From: Frigoriglobus tundricola
Lineage (GTDB): Bacteria; Planctomycetota; Planctomycetia; Gemmatales; Gemmataceae
Length of the DNA: 64,000 nt
Direction of reading: 5' to 3'
Assembly: GCF_013128195.2 (NCBI RefSeq)
Contig: NZ_CP053452.2
Coordinates: 7,750,001-7,814,000, forward strand
Positions 1 through 9,446 of this stretch are shown here, one piece after another. Both the position numbers and the translations under genes were made by a program. A model generated the notes under the pieces. That model had not been told where the DNA came from. It made no database searches and saw nothing but the letters and a program-made list of their open reading frames with translations. The first letter of the stretch is position 1; every line of letters begins with the position of its first letter.

Positions 1-1335
1 CGCGAACTCGAAGGCCGGCTCACTGTCGGACAGCATCCGCCCCTGGAACCACTCGGGCGTGAGTTCTTTCGCCCCGAAGTGCTTCGTGATCGCGTCCGCG
101 GCGAACTTGTGGCCGTGCTGCGTTTCGAGGAGCTGCCCCCAGGCGTCGAGCCCGACGCCGGTGCGCGGGTCCTTCTCGCCGAGCAGGTCGCGCGCGAGCT
201 TGCGGACCTCGTCGTTGTCGTTGTTCGCGAGCCGGACGAGTTCGCGGACGGGCAGGTCGCGGGCGTGCGTGCGCGCGTAGTTCGCGGCGTACTTCCGGGC
301 CTCGGCGGAGGGCGAATCGAACAGCTTCAGCACCGCGTCGTGCAGGCCGAGCGTGCGGAACGCGGACTGCTCGAATTTCGGGACGTTCTGGAGCAGCCAC
401 ACCACGAAGTCGTCGATCGCGCGGCTCTGCACGCCGACGAGCCGGACCACCCAGGCCGGGTCCGTGTCGCGGAGGATCTGGCGGAAGTCGGTCTTCAGCG
501 CGCTCGTAGCGTAGTCGCGGACGGTGTCGGACTTGGCGCGTTCGAGGAGCGAGAACAGCGGCCGGTGGCTGCGCTTCCACAGGTCGCCGTAGGCGCGCTT
601 CTTGAGGTCGGCGGGGTCTTGCTTGTCGCCGTACCCGAAGTGGAAGTTTGCCCGCCCGTACTTCTTCGTTTCGTGGAAGAAGATGTGGTTGAACACCCAC
701 GACCGGTGCGAGTGGAAGTTGTCCGTGTAGTTGACGAGGAAATCGCAGGCCGCATCGGGGTAGGTCGCAGGGAGGTGCAGCCCGACCCGACGCAGGTACC
801 GCCACGCGCGGCGCACGAGATAGGCGATGGTGGCGCCGCTCACCTGTCGGCCGGGAGCGCTGCCGGCGTGGGCCATATCGAGGCGCGCCGAGATCGCCCC
901 GTAGATCTCGGTGTCGTTCTTCGCCTCCGCTTCCTTGAAGATCTTCTTGATTGCTTTCCAGGGGCCGTACACGAGCGGCACCCGCGCGATGATCCGCAGC
1001 AGGTAATCGCGGGCGAGCGCGTCGTTCGACTGCCAGAGGGTGGAGATGACCTCGTGGACCTTCAACTTGTCCGCGAGCGGCACCTCGGCGTCGGGCGCCT
1101 CGAGCGCCTTGAGCGTCTCGATCCGGAAGTGGGCCTGTTCCTCGCGGGTCTTCTGGCGGTAGCGCCAGTCGCGCAGTTGGGCGAGGAACTTGTCGAACGT
1201 GAGCGCACCGGCGCGGATCGGCGTGTCCGGTGCGGGGACCGGCTGGTTGCAGAGCTGTTCGAGGAGCGTAATGAGCCGCGGGTCGCGCGCGTCCCAGGCC
1301 GTGCGCACGTCGTCCAGGGTGAGAACGGCCGCCAT
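1..1335 (-). CDS. Large helical-repeat protein, N-terminal part (cut by window edge)
   Basis: The frame is open from an ATG at 1335 to the window edge, giving 445 residues with no stop. A GGAG lies about 10 nt upstream of the ATG. I do not recognise a named family. The product is helix-rich, soluble, with no signal peptide or membrane segment. The later part has paired amphipathic helices typical of HEAT-like repeats (residues about 355-410, with 'EARKYAANYA' and 'DEVRKLARDLL'). Such proteins are usually protein-interaction scaffolds; that is inference. Large proteins of this style in planctomycetes sometimes carry a WGR or further HEAT domain downstream, which cannot be seen here. Confidence 0.75.
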   Translation of the reverse strand, partial: MAAVLTLDDVRTAWDARDPRLITLLEQLCNQPVPAPDTPIRAGALTFDKFLAQLRDWRYRQKTREEQAHFRIETLKALEAPDAEVPLADKLKVHEVISTLWQSNDALARDYLLRIIARVPLVYGPWKAIKKIFKEAEAKNDTEIYGAISARLDMAHAGSAPGRQVSGATIAYLVRRAWRYLRRVGLHLPATYPDAACDFLVNYTDNFHSHRSWVFNHIFFHETKKYGRANFHFGYGDKQDPADLKKRAYGDLWKRSHRPLFSLLERAKSDTVRDYATSALKTDFRQILRDTDPAWVVRLVGVQSRAIDDFVVWLLQNVPKFEQSAFRTLGLHDAVLKLFDSPSAEARKYAANYARTHARDLPVRELVRLANNDNDEVRKLARDLLGEKDPRTGVGLDAWGQLLETQHGHKFAADAITKHFGAKELTPEWFQGRMLSDSEPAFEFA

Positions 1336-1429
1336 CGGAGAGGCTCCGGTGATCGCGATGTCGCCCACACAGTTGGAGGGGTGTGGGCGTTGTGGCTGTG
1401 TGTCAGGTGGGCCGGCTGGCCGCAACTTC

Positions 1430-1689
1430 CGAGATCAGACGAGGGAGCGTTTACTACTCGACCTGGGGCGCGGAAGGCTCACGGCACCGCCGGCCCCGGG
1501 TGACCTGGCCGGATTCGGGAACCGTGATCCGCACGGTTGCTCCAGACCCGAATCCGGCCAGGTCACCCGGGGCCGAAAGCGGTGCTGGAACAGCCTTCCT
1601 CGCGGGGAGTTGCAAGGCAGGCGCTCGGGTGACGCAACATCACCCTGTCGCAGAGCGACGAGCTAACCGATCTCCCTCGTCTGATCTCG
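1430..1689. repeat. Nested perfect inverted repeats (MITE-like)
   Basis: An outer 18-bp perfect inverted repeat (1430-1447 with 1672-1689, starting CGAGATCAGACGAGG) encloses an inner 28-bp perfect inverted repeat (1492-1519 with 1547-1574). The 27-nt inner loop itself holds a 7-bp hairpin (1520-1526 with 1532-1538). The 260-bp structure lies between the stop of the SMP-30-like gene and the start of the first gene and contains no convincing gene. It could be a non-autonomous mobile element or a very strong transcription barrier. I see no clear target-site duplication. Confidence 0.7.
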
Positions 1690-1911
1690 TTACGCGCGGT
1701 TGAGGTGATCGCCCGCGTGGGAAGTGAGGAGGTTGTAAACCACCGGAGGGCCGTTCGCAAGCGGCGTAGCTCACATTTTATTCGCTTTCCCGAGGTCGTG
1801 TCGCGGTTTGAGCGAGCCGTTCCGGGCGCTTTGATGTGGGGCCGCAACCCCGTGGCCGCTGCGAGGTCGGGAGCGGCCTCGGATGTCACAGACGAGATGT
1901 CTGTAAACGCA

Positions 1912-2889
1912 TCACACCGGGACCCGGACTGCTTCTTGCGGCGGGCAATCGGTGAACTGCGTGTCGGCGATGAACAGGCAGCCGGCGTTCGGGCACTTCG
2001 CGCGCATGTCGGCCGGCATCCCCTCGGTCGCGGTGGTGAGGATGAGTTTCACGCCCGTCGGGCGCTTCACCAACAGCGGACACGTCACCCGTGGCGAACC
2101 CGGCGTCAGCCACTCCTCGATCGCTTCACCGGTCGTGAGGTTGAACCGCACGGCCCGTCCCGCCTCCGCGAACTCCGGGTTGTAGAAGGCGACGATCGCC
2201 GTCCCGTCGCCGCAGCCGCGCATCCCGTCGGGGGAGCCGACCTGGTTCGCGAGGTCCACCGCCACGCCGTCGAGCGTCGCGGTCCGGGCGGCCACGTCGA
2301 GCCGGTAGCGGACGATTTTTCGGGTCGGCGTGTCGATGTCGTAGAGGATCAGCCCGAGCGCGTCCGAAACGAACACCTTGCCGTTCGAGCAGACCTGCTT
2401 GTCCGCGAGGACCGAGATGCGGTTGTCGTCCACGGTGTACAGGTACAACTGTGCGAGCCGCGCCTCGGTGTCGAACTTCGTGTCTTTTGTGCCGAATACC
2501 ACGGCCTTCCCGCCGGGCACGATCTCCGCGTCGTTGATGATCGTGCGGGGGTTGTCGTCGGGGACGGTGGCGAGCGGGTCGGTCCAGGCGCCTTCCGCGA
2601 GATCGCATAGCCGCAGGGCCTTATCCACCCCGGCGAGCACCTGATCTTCGCCCTCGAGCGGGAGGACGAACCCCGGGCGGCCGGGGCAGGGCTGCCCCGT
2701 GTCGCCGCTGCCGTCCGTGCCCGGGAAGTGGACGTTGATCTCGCCCTCGGTCGCGGTCGCGCTCAGTTGGATGTTGACCCACACGAGGGCCGGGCGCTCC
2801 TGCACCGTGAGCCACCGCGGCCCTTCGGGCAGGAACCGGTCGGACTCGTCGGTACACTCGATGTAAACGCTGGCGACGGTGGTGCGCAT
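1912..2889 (-). CDS. SMP-30/gluconolactonase-like beta-propeller protein
   Basis: The 325-residue product fits the SMP-30/gluconolactonase/LRE family of six-bladed propellers that bind a divalent metal and often hydrolyse sugar lactones. Expected metal ligands are present in order: Glu22 in 'LPEGP', Asn169 in 'CSNGKVF' and Asp221 in 'SPDGM'. A substrate-side Asn-Asp pair lies near 119-120. No signal peptide is seen, so it is probably cytoplasmic. It is divergent from an SDR oxidoreductase 89 bp away, a common pairing in sugar oxidation (dehydrogenase makes the lactone, this enzyme opens it). That pathway link is inference. A small hairpin (ACAGAC/GTCTGT, 1888-1904) follows the stop. Confidence 0.8.
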   Translation of the reverse strand: MRTTVASVYIECTDESDRFLPEGPRWLTVQERPALVWVNIQLSATATEGEINVHFPGTDGSGDTGQPCPGRPGFVLPLEGEDQVLAGVDKALRLCDLAEGAWTDPLATVPDDNPRTIINDAEIVPGGKAVVFGTKDTKFDTEARLAQLYLYTVDDNRISVLADKQVCSNGKVFVSDALGLILYDIDTPTRKIVRYRLDVAARTATLDGVAVDLANQVGSPDGMRGCGDGTAIVAFYNPEFAEAGRAVRFNLTTGEAIEEWLTPGSPRVTCPLLVKRPTGVKLILTTATEGMPADMRAKCPNAGCLFIADTQFTDCPPQEAVRVPV

Positions 2890-2978
2890 CGTGGTTCTCC
2901 TGGTGCCCTCCGCGTAACTTATTCGGTGACCCCCGCCCGCACCAGCCGGCCCGCGCCGGTCGCTCGCCAGGATCGCAC

Positions 2979-3770
2979 ATGTTGATGGGTAAGACCGCGC
3001 TCGTCACCGGGAGCAGCCAGGGCATCGGGCTGGGCGTCGCGCAGGCGTTCGCCGCGAGCGGGGCCAGGGTGGTCGTCACGTCCGAGAAGCCGCTCGCCAA
3101 CTGCCCCGAGGTGCAGCGGCTCCTCAGCGACTACGAGCACACGCGGTACGTTCGGGCCGATCTGCTCGCGGAGGGCGCGCCGGAACAGCTCGTCGCGGAC
3201 GCCTGGGCCCAGTTCGGGTCGATCGACGTGCTGGTGAACAACCTCGGGACGTACAGGGAACCGCCGCTGGACCGGATCACCCGCGACCACTTCGACTTCA
3301 TTTTCCGGCTCAACGTCTGGGTGCCGGTGGCGGTCACGCGGGAGGTGGTGCGCCGCGCGCGGGCGGCGAAGCGCGGCGGCCGCATCCTGTTCAGCACGTC
3401 GCTCAACGCGACGCGGTCCGAGCCGCTCCACACGCTGTACGATGCCAGCAAGGGGGCCGTGAACGCGCTCACGCGGCAGCTCGCGGTCGAACTCGCCCCG
3501 CTCGGGTTCACCACCGCCGCCGTCGCGCCGGGCCTGGTGGAAACGCCGCTCACCGACTTCGGGTTGAAGTCGTCGCCCGCCGAGCGCGACGCGATCACCG
3601 CCCAGATCCCGCTCCGCAAGATCGCGACCGTCGAGGACGTCGCGTGGTGGTACGTGTTCCTCGCGTCCGACCGCGCGAGCTACAGCACCGGGAGCGTGTT
3701 CACCGTGGACGGCGGACTGGACGCGCAGCAGATGGCCACGCGCCCCGTGACGGACGCGGAACGGGTGTGA
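2979..3770 (+). CDS. SDR family NAD(P)-dependent oxidoreductase
   Basis: A classical short-chain dehydrogenase of 263 residues. It has the Rossmann motif TGSSQGIG (10-17), NNLG (87-90), catalytic Ser around 139-141, and the YxxxK pair Tyr154/Lys158 in 'YDASK', followed by 'PGLVETPL' and the C-terminal 'VDGG' of the family. The substrate cannot be told from sequence. ATGs at 2979 and 2985 are both possible starts. Divergence from the SMP-30-like gene suggests a shared promoter region (2890-2978) and a joint role in sugar or polyol oxidation, which is inferred. Confidence 0.9.
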   Translation: MLMGKTALVTGSSQGIGLGVAQAFAASGARVVVTSEKPLANCPEVQRLLSDYEHTRYVRADLLAEGAPEQLVADAWAQFGSIDVLVNNLGTYREPPLDRITRDHFDFIFRLNVWVPVAVTREVVRRARAAKRGGRILFSTSLNATRSEPLHTLYDASKGAVNALTRQLAVELAPLGFTTAAVAPGLVETPLTDFGLKSSPAERDAITAQIPLRKIATVEDVAWWYVFLASDRASYSTGSVFTVDGGLDAQQMATRPVTDAERV

Positions 3771-4161
3771 CCGCTCGCCGAACTCCACCTGCTCCAATGA
3801 CCCCCGGGTATGTCGCTTCGACCAACAGTGATCTGTGTTGCCGGCCGGGGCTTTCGATGGTCCAACCGCCAAAACGCCCCGCTCCGGCAACACAGTCACT
3901 CGCCCGGCTCGAAGACTCGCCGACCGCGCCCCGCTCCGAGGGGCGCGACTGAGGCGAAGGTGGAAATTCTGGCCCTCGCTCCTTGCGGGTGAGTGGTCCG
4001 CTACGCGTCTCAATGTCGCTCCGCGTTCTTCGTGTCCCTCAGTGCCCCCTCACCCGGCTCGCAAAGCCTCGCCCCCTACTCCCGCGAGGGGAGTGGGAGC
4101 GGACAAAACAAGCACTTCGCGACACTACAGAAGTCACCCCGAACGGTCGGCGCTCCGGCAA
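3771..4161. other. Intergenic region, nothing recognised
   Basis: 391 bp between the convergent SDR and esterase-like genes. The short open frames here have no domain signature and atypical composition. The region holds direct and inverted scraps of C/T-rich sequence like the dispersed repeats elsewhere in the window, but no strong terminator hairpin was found. Confidence 0.5.
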
Positions 4162-6681
4162 TCAGCGGTTGCGAACGTCGAGCTCCAGCTTGTTCAGGAA
4201 CAGCGTCCGGCGGTCGCCACGTTCGTAATAGTCCTCGAGCAGAATCTCGAGGTTCGGCTCGAGTTTGCGCCCGACGCGCGGGTACCCGTCCGGGAGGCTG
4301 CCGTTGATCTGCACGCGGATCGGCTTCGTCCAGTCGATCATCTCACTCGACAGCCAGATCGTGACGTGTTTCACCTTCTCCGCGCGCAGGTCCACGAGGT
4401 TGTTCCCCCTGACGTCGCCGATCATGGTCGCGGGGACGACCGCGCCGCCCAGCCGGCCCGGCTCGATGCCCTGGGCCTGGAGCCAGTAGAACCGCGTGTC
4501 CGTGTCGCGGAGCATCGCCCACGCCTGGCGCGCGGCGGCGCCGTTGCCCAGCGCGAGCGTCGCGGTACCGTTCACGCGGGTCTTGCGGCCCATCCAGTCG
4601 AACACCGACGGCACCTCGCCGGCGAACCACTCGACGCCGCGGCCCTTGTACACGCTCATCAGGGACGGGTACCCGCGCGGCATCCACTTCTCGTAGATGA
4701 GCCGCAGGTTGCTGATGCCCTCGCCGGTTTGTTCGCCGGTCACGACGTAAAACGGCAGCTTCTGGGCGTTCTGCCAGTAGGCGATGAACAGGTTCCGCCA
4801 GTCGGGGATCGGCCCCATCGGGATCACGCCGGCGAACAGGTCCGGGTGCGACATGCCCACGTCCATCGCCATGTTCGCCCCGTCGCCCACGCCGGTCATG
4901 AACACCCGGTCGTTGTCCACGGTGAAGTGGCGGACCACGTCGCGGAGCACCGCGGTCACCCACACGTGGTCCTCGCCCTTCCACTCCCAGCCCTTGCCGA
5001 ACTGCCCGGTCCACTCGGGGACGACCAGGATGTAGCCGTTCTTGTCCGCCTGGGGGATGAGTGAGGCGATCATGTCCTCGTTCCGGATCCCCGGCGTCGA
5101 GAGCACAATGAGGACCGGGTACTGGCGGCCGTGGTGGTACTCGGGGGGGACGCGGACGAGGTAGTCGAGCCCGAGCGCGTGGCCGAAAACGGGCAGGGTG
5201 GTGCGCCGGTAGATGCCGGTGTCCTTCGTGGCCCCCAACTCGACCGGGGTACCGGTGCGGTGGTCGAGGTCCTCGGCGTTGGCCGGGGGCAGGAGCGAGA
5301 TCATCTGGGCGATCTCGTCGATCGAGAGCGAGATGTTCTTCTTGTACGCGCCCAGGACCGCGGTGCGGTCGTTCAGGGCCTCCGCGCGCTGGTAGGCCAG
5401 CACCGCCTCGCGGGTGCGCCACAGGGTCATCGCGTTTTCCGGCTTCGGCGTGGCCCCGTTCTTCCCCTTCGCCCACCCGCTCACCGCGCTGGCGAGCAGT
5501 TGGTCGGGCGTCTTGGTCCGCGCGGCGCCGTCCCGCCGCTGCCGCTCGTCCTGGAGCCCGAGCGTGATGAAGGTCTCGATCCGGAGGGCCGAGTCGGGGT
5601 GCAGTTCCGCGGCCACCTGCTCGGCGGCCGCGGCGAGGTCGAGCGTCAGGCCGGGGGTGTTCTTGGGCGGCTGCCACGTCGCCAGCGCCGGCCCGCCGGC
5701 CGCCGCGATACGGGCGTTGAGCGCCGGGAGCCCGGTGGCCTCGTCGATGAGCCCGCGGAGGAGCCGGCGGGCCGTGTCGTACCGCTCCTGGCTGGCCTTC
5801 AGGTCGGCCGCCACGCGCGCGAGCCGCGCGACCTCTTTCGGGCCGGCCGTTTTCTCCGGGAACGCCGCCAGCAGCTCCGCCGCGTACTTGTACCGCCCGG
5901 CGGCGAGCGCCAGTTCGGCCTCGCGGACGACCAGCTCGGCCGTCTGCTGGTCGATCTCCTTCAAGAGCTTCTCGTGCTGCTCCTTCGTGTCCTTGCCCAT
6001 CTCGCCGGTGAAGTCCTTCTTGAGCCGGTCCACCTCGTCCTTGGCGATCTGGAGCCAGCCGGCGTCGAGCATGAACTTGGCGAGCGCGACGCGCTTGGCC
6101 GGGTCGCACCGGCCGTCGGGCTCGGCGATGTCCGGGTGCATCAGCAGGAGCTTGCGCACCAGTTTCGGGTCCCATTCGGCCGTGCGGTACGTCAGGCGCC
6201 ACAGGTGCGTGGCGGACACCATGTAGATGAAGTACGGGTCCATGTACGTGATCTGCTGGTCGACCCGTTCGGGGGCCGCACCGGACACCGCGACGGTCAG
6301 CGTGCGGATCCACTTCGCGTTGTACTCGCCGGTCTTGATGGTCGCGCCGGCCGGCAGCGGGTTGTTCGCCTTGCGCCCGGGGAAGGGCATCTCGTAGGCC
6401 TTCATCGCGGGCCGCAGCTTGACGTCCGGCGAGATCGCGCCGAGCTGCTTCGCGTGGGTGCTGAAGATCGTGAGCTTCGCGCCCTCGTCGATCATGTCGA
6501 ACCCGTTGGCCTTGACCATCGGGATGTCGCGGCCGGTCGCCTTGTCGAAGGTCGAGGTCATCTCCTTCCGCACGTTCCCCTGGATGACGAAGCCGTCTTT
6601 GAGGATTACGACGTCGGCGCCGAGCGCCGCGGCGGCGCAGCCGGCGAGCGTGGCGGCGGCGAGGGTGAGGCGGGCGGTCAT
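4162..6681 (-). CDS. Secreted alpha/beta-hydrolase-fold protein lacking the nucleophile serine
   Basis: The 839-residue product starts with a signal peptide (hydrophobic about 3-20, ending near 'ALGAD'). An unassigned N-terminal region is followed by a helical segment (about 190-350, repeat-like). The C-terminal half resembles polyhydroxybutyrate-depolymerase/esterase domains: 'LDYLVRVPPEYHHGRQYPV', then 'GYILVVPEW', then 'RVFMTGVGDGANMA'. In active relatives the nucleophile elbow reads TG-V-S-x-G-G. Here the serine position is Gly599 (codon 4885-4887), so classical ester hydrolysis is unlikely unless the neighbouring Asp600 serves. It is probably periplasmic. A role as a binding protein or pseudoenzyme is inference. 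It is monocistronic, and the next upstream gene is divergent. Confidence 0.8.
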   Translation of the reverse strand: MTARLTLAAATLAGCAAAALGADVVILKDGFVIQGNVRKEMTSTFDKATGRDIPMVKANGFDMIDEGAKLTIFSTHAKQLGAISPDVKLRPAMKAYEMPFPGRKANNPLPAGATIKTGEYNAKWIRTLTVAVSGAAPERVDQQITYMDPYFIYMVSATHLWRLTYRTAEWDPKLVRKLLLMHPDIAEPDGRCDPAKRVALAKFMLDAGWLQIAKDEVDRLKKDFTGEMGKDTKEQHEKLLKEIDQQTAELVVREAELALAAGRYKYAAELLAAFPEKTAGPKEVARLARVAADLKASQERYDTARRLLRGLIDEATGLPALNARIAAAGGPALATWQPPKNTPGLTLDLAAAAEQVAAELHPDSALRIETFITLGLQDERQRRDGAARTKTPDQLLASAVSGWAKGKNGATPKPENAMTLWRTREAVLAYQRAEALNDRTAVLGAYKKNISLSIDEIAQMISLLPPANAEDLDHRTGTPVELGATKDTGIYRRTTLPVFGHALGLDYLVRVPPEYHHGRQYPVLIVLSTPGIRNEDMIASLIPQADKNGYILVVPEWTGQFGKGWEWKGEDHVWVTAVLRDVVRHFTVDNDRVFMTGVGDGANMAMDVGMSHPDLFAGVIPMGPIPDWRNLFIAYWQNAQKLPFYVVTGEQTGEGISNLRLIYEKWMPRGYPSLMSVYKGRGVEWFAGEVPSVFDWMGRKTRVNGTATLALGNGAAARQAWAMLRDTDTRFYWLQAQGIEPGRLGGAVVPATMIGDVRGNNLVDLRAEKVKHVTIWLSSEMIDWTKPIRVQINGSLPDGYPRVGRKLEPNLEILLEDYYERGDRRTLFLNKLELDVRNR

Positions 6682-6851
6682 CGGTAACTCCCGGAGGCGT
6701 GAGCGGCGACCCGTTCATTGTTTCGTGTCGCGCGCGGCGGATCAAGCACCGGTCTGGAGGTTGCTGGCGGTGCCGGATGGCGGCCGCCGGGCCGCGCGGC
6801 TATACTGGACTAAACCGCACCCTCAGCCCGCCGTTGGTCGGAGTCCTGGGA

Positions 6852-7378
6852 ATGCCCATCCGGTTCCGATGCTCCTTCTGTAACCGCCTGCTGGGCATCG
6901 CCACCCGCAAGGCCGGCACCGCAACCACGTGCCCGCATTGCGGGTGCCCGCTCACCGTGCCCCTGCCACAGGACGACGGCCGCACCGAGCGCGTCGGTCT
7001 CGAAGAGATCGACGCGCTGCTCGGCAACACGAGCACCGAAGCGGCCCCGCAAGCGGTCGCCGCGCCCCGCCCCGCCGAAGCCCCCACCGCTCCCGCGTTC
7101 GAACGCGCCCAGGTGCCGCCGCCGCCGCCGGTCCCGGCCGCGCGGCCCGATGATCGGCCGCTGTTCGAGGGCGATGTGGACGCGCTCCTCGGCGCGAGCC
7201 CCGCGCCCCCGAACCGGACCGGGCGAAGCCGGCCCCGGTGTCCGGGGCGGACGCCATGAGCCTGGACGCGCCGGCCGGTCACATCGTCCTCAGCGCCCAG
7301 AAGGCGACCTTGCTGATGCTGCTCGTGGTGGTGCTCATGGCGCTGTCGTTCGCCGCCGGGTTCGTGCTGAAGGGCTGA
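6852..7378 (+). CDS. Zinc-ribbon membrane protein, apparently frameshifted
   Basis: The N-terminal frame (6852-7259) encodes a zinc ribbon with CxxC pairs ('FRCSFCNR' and 'TTCPHCG'), then an Ala/Pro-rich linker with two similar 'DALLG' peptides. The frame stops at 7259. A -1 shift at the C5 run (7206-7210) continues into an acidic/proline linker and, from the Met at 7256-7258, a short C-terminal membrane helix ('MLLVVVLMALSFAAGFVL') with a stop at 7376-7378. Planctomycete proteins of this type typically join the ribbon and a terminal membrane helix in one chain, so one C is probably missing from the sequence or the gene is newly broken. The intact product would be about 175 residues. Its function is unknown. 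Confidence 0.7.
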
Positions 7379-7486
7379 GCCCGGCGCTCTCATTTCGTTC
7401 TCGCGTGACATTGCGGCCGGTATCGGGTTTAATGGCGCGTGAGGCTCTTCCCTCGCCCGCTCCTTTCCCGCCCGGAGTGCAGCTCC

Positions 7487-8521
7487 ATGCAGCCCGCCGA
7501 CACACTCACTTCTTGCCCCTCCTGCGAGTCCGGAATCCCGCTGGGCCGGCGCGACTTCATCCGCGTTCTGGGCACCGCCGCGGCCGCGGCCGCCGTCGGC
7601 CTGACGCCGCTCCAGAAGGCCCGCGCCGCCCGTGCCGAGAAGCAGGCCGCGGCCGAGGCCCTGGTGTTCGAACTGTTCCAGACGATGACCGCCGAGCAGA
7701 AGAAGAAGCTGCTGCGCCCGTGGGACCACAAGCCGACGGCCAAAGACAAGGTGCCGACCCGCTTCGCGACCGGCAACGCCGCCGTGGAGAAGCTGTACAT
7801 CGGCACCGAGTACAAGAAGACGCAGGTCGAGCTGCTGGACAAGATCTTCCGCGCCCTCGGCAACGGCGAAGAGGGGTACCGGGAACTCAGCCGGGGCGGG
7901 CGGTTCGACGCGAGCGGCGACTTCGAGAGCATCAGCGCTCTGATTTATGGCGAACCGGTGGAGGGGAAGAAGTTCTCGCTGGTGTTCACCGGCCACCACC
8001 TCACGGTGCGGTGCGACGGTAACTCGGAAGAGGCGACGGCGTTCGGCGGCCCGCTGTACTACGGCCACACCCCCAACGGCTACGCGACCACGAACGTCTT
8101 CTACAAGCAGACCAGAGCCGCGACGGAACTGTACTCCGCGCTCGACGCGGACGCAAAGAAGGTCGCCGTCAAGTCCGGCACCTGGCACGACGAACACGGC
8201 GGCGTGAAGGTGCCGAAGAAGGGGGCGAAGGTTCCCGGGCTGTGCTACAAGGACATGACAAAGGACCAGAAGGAGCAAACCGAGAAGCTGATGAAGCAAC
8301 TCGTCTCCCCGTACCGCAAAGAGGACGGCGACGAGGTGATGGAACTCATCAAGGCCACGGGCGGGATGGAGAAGCTGTCGATGGCCTTCTACGAGGAGGA
8401 CAAAACGAGCGAGAAGGAGCCGTGGAGCTTCTGGCGGCTGGAAGGTCCGGGGTTCGTGTGGAGCTTCCGCGCGCTGCCGCACATCCACACCTTCGTTCAC
8501 GTCAAGGGCGAACTGGTCTAG
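7487..8521 (+). CDS. DUF3500 protein with Tat signal
   Basis: I prefer the ATG at 7487 (344 residues) over an in-frame start 16 codons upstream, because it places the twin-arginine motif 'GRRDFIRVLG' near the N terminus, followed by an Ala-rich hydrophobic stretch and an 'ARA' cleavage region. The mature part matches DUF3500: 'FTGHHLTVRCDG', 'FGGPLYYGHTPNGYA', and a C-terminal 'PHIHTFVHVKG'. The biochemical function of the family is not established. The His-rich motifs look like metal ligands, which is inference. Tat export suggests a folded, perhaps metal-loaded, periplasmic protein. A short Cys pair ('CPSCE') precedes the Tat motif, which is unusual. Confidence 0.85.
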   Translation: MQPADTLTSCPSCESGIPLGRRDFIRVLGTAAAAAAVGLTPLQKARAARAEKQAAAEALVFELFQTMTAEQKKKLLRPWDHKPTAKDKVPTRFATGNAAVEKLYIGTEYKKTQVELLDKIFRALGNGEEGYRELSRGGRFDASGDFESISALIYGEPVEGKKFSLVFTGHHLTVRCDGNSEEATAFGGPLYYGHTPNGYATTNVFYKQTRAATELYSALDADAKKVAVKSGTWHDEHGGVKVPKKGAKVPGLCYKDMTKDQKEQTEKLMKQLVSPYRKEDGDEVMELIKATGGMEKLSMAFYEEDKTSEKEPWSFWRLEGPGFVWSFRALPHIHTFVHVKGELV

Positions 8522-8887
8522 TGACGTCGCCAGTTAACCGGCCGCACGTCGTAAAATGAAAGACCTGAGCAGGGCCGGGGTTTCGACTTCACGACGAGCG
8601 GCCTTCTGACTTGAGGCCCCCTTCATGCGTGGGAACTTGTAGAGCGAAGACGCACGTTACGGGCCCTGTCTTCGCTCCGCGACCGAGTGACTGGCTCAAT
8701 GACGCAAAATCGACCGAGTGGGCCGGTCGGGGACCGACCCTACCGCGTACGAGTGGAGTTGCGAAAAGCATCGAAGATGGGAATACTGGGTAACGTTGTT
8801 ACTCGCGCCCGTGGCCGCCGCGGTGGTGCTGGGCTATTTTAAATAGTGCCCACCCTCTCTCCCTGGCCGTTCGGTCGATCGGTTCCG
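8522..8887. other. Intergenic region, nothing recognised
   Basis: 366 bp after the DUF3500 gene. It is less GC-rich than the genes, with an AT-rich patch near 8838-8847 (TTTTAAATAG) that could belong to a promoter for the small downstream frame. No gene, RNA or strong hairpin was found. Confidence 0.4.
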
Positions 8888-9109
8888 ATGAACGATACCG
8901 CAACGCATCCTGTTCCGACGCTCCTGTGTGCTCCGGCTCTTCTTCCGACCCCGGAGCCCAATCCGGAGCCGGTTCCACCAACACGCCGGCGCGCCCTGTA
9001 CACGTCCCTCACCGACGCCGCGGCGCGCCTCGACGAACTGGAGCAACAGGGCCGAACAGGCCGGCTGATCATCCTCGGCCAGGCGCTGTTCGCGGTCGAG
9101 TGGGTGTGA
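8888..9109 (+). CDS. Small hypothetical protein
   Basis: A 73-residue frame from ATG 8888. The N-terminal half is Pro/Thr-rich; the C-terminal half has a plausible amphipathic helix and strand ('SLTDAAARLDELEQQGRTGR'). No ribosome binding site is evident and I recognise no family. It may be a real small gene or a remnant of one. Confidence 0.3.
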   Translation: MNDTATHPVPTLLCAPALLPTPEPNPEPVPPTRRRALYTSLTDAAARLDELEQQGRTGRLIILGQALFAVEWV

Positions 9110-9350
9110 GTGACCGTACGAAACTCTCGAGTTCGTTGGCCTTGATGACGATGGGGACCGGCCGCTGATCCAGACGAAGGCCCGAATCTCGACCCGCTCG
9201 GCCATTCAATCCATTACCCCTACTCGGGGGCGTCGTCGTGTCGCCAACTTCACGCCGCCATTTTCACATCTGTGATCGAACACGGAATGGGCTTGCTGCG
9301 GGTAAACATCTTAGCCATGGGCGGAGAAATAATGTCCCCGCTTGCTCGCG

Positions 9351-9410
9351 TTGTGGTGAAGGCGTCCCGCCTGCTTCGACAAAGGCAGCAGGCGTCCGCC
9401 TGCACCACAA
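9351..9410. terminator. Imperfect hairpin from a dispersed repeat
   Basis: The arms (about 9351-9375 and 9387-9410) begin TTGTGGTG and end CACCACAA and pair over about 24 bp with a few mismatches. It lies just past the 3' end of the minus-strand GntR gene, where a terminator is expected. The G/C-rich core (GGCGTCCCGCCTGC) is of the kind dispersed in planctomycete intergenic DNA. Confidence 0.5.
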
Positions 9411-9446
9411 GAAAAGCAACTGGTCGATCACCTTCCCGATTCTGCC

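Noticed and set aside
1705-2610. Plus-strand frame overlapping the SMP-30-like gene
   Set aside because: Arg/Val-rich mirror sequence; the minus frame has metal-binding residues of a known family.
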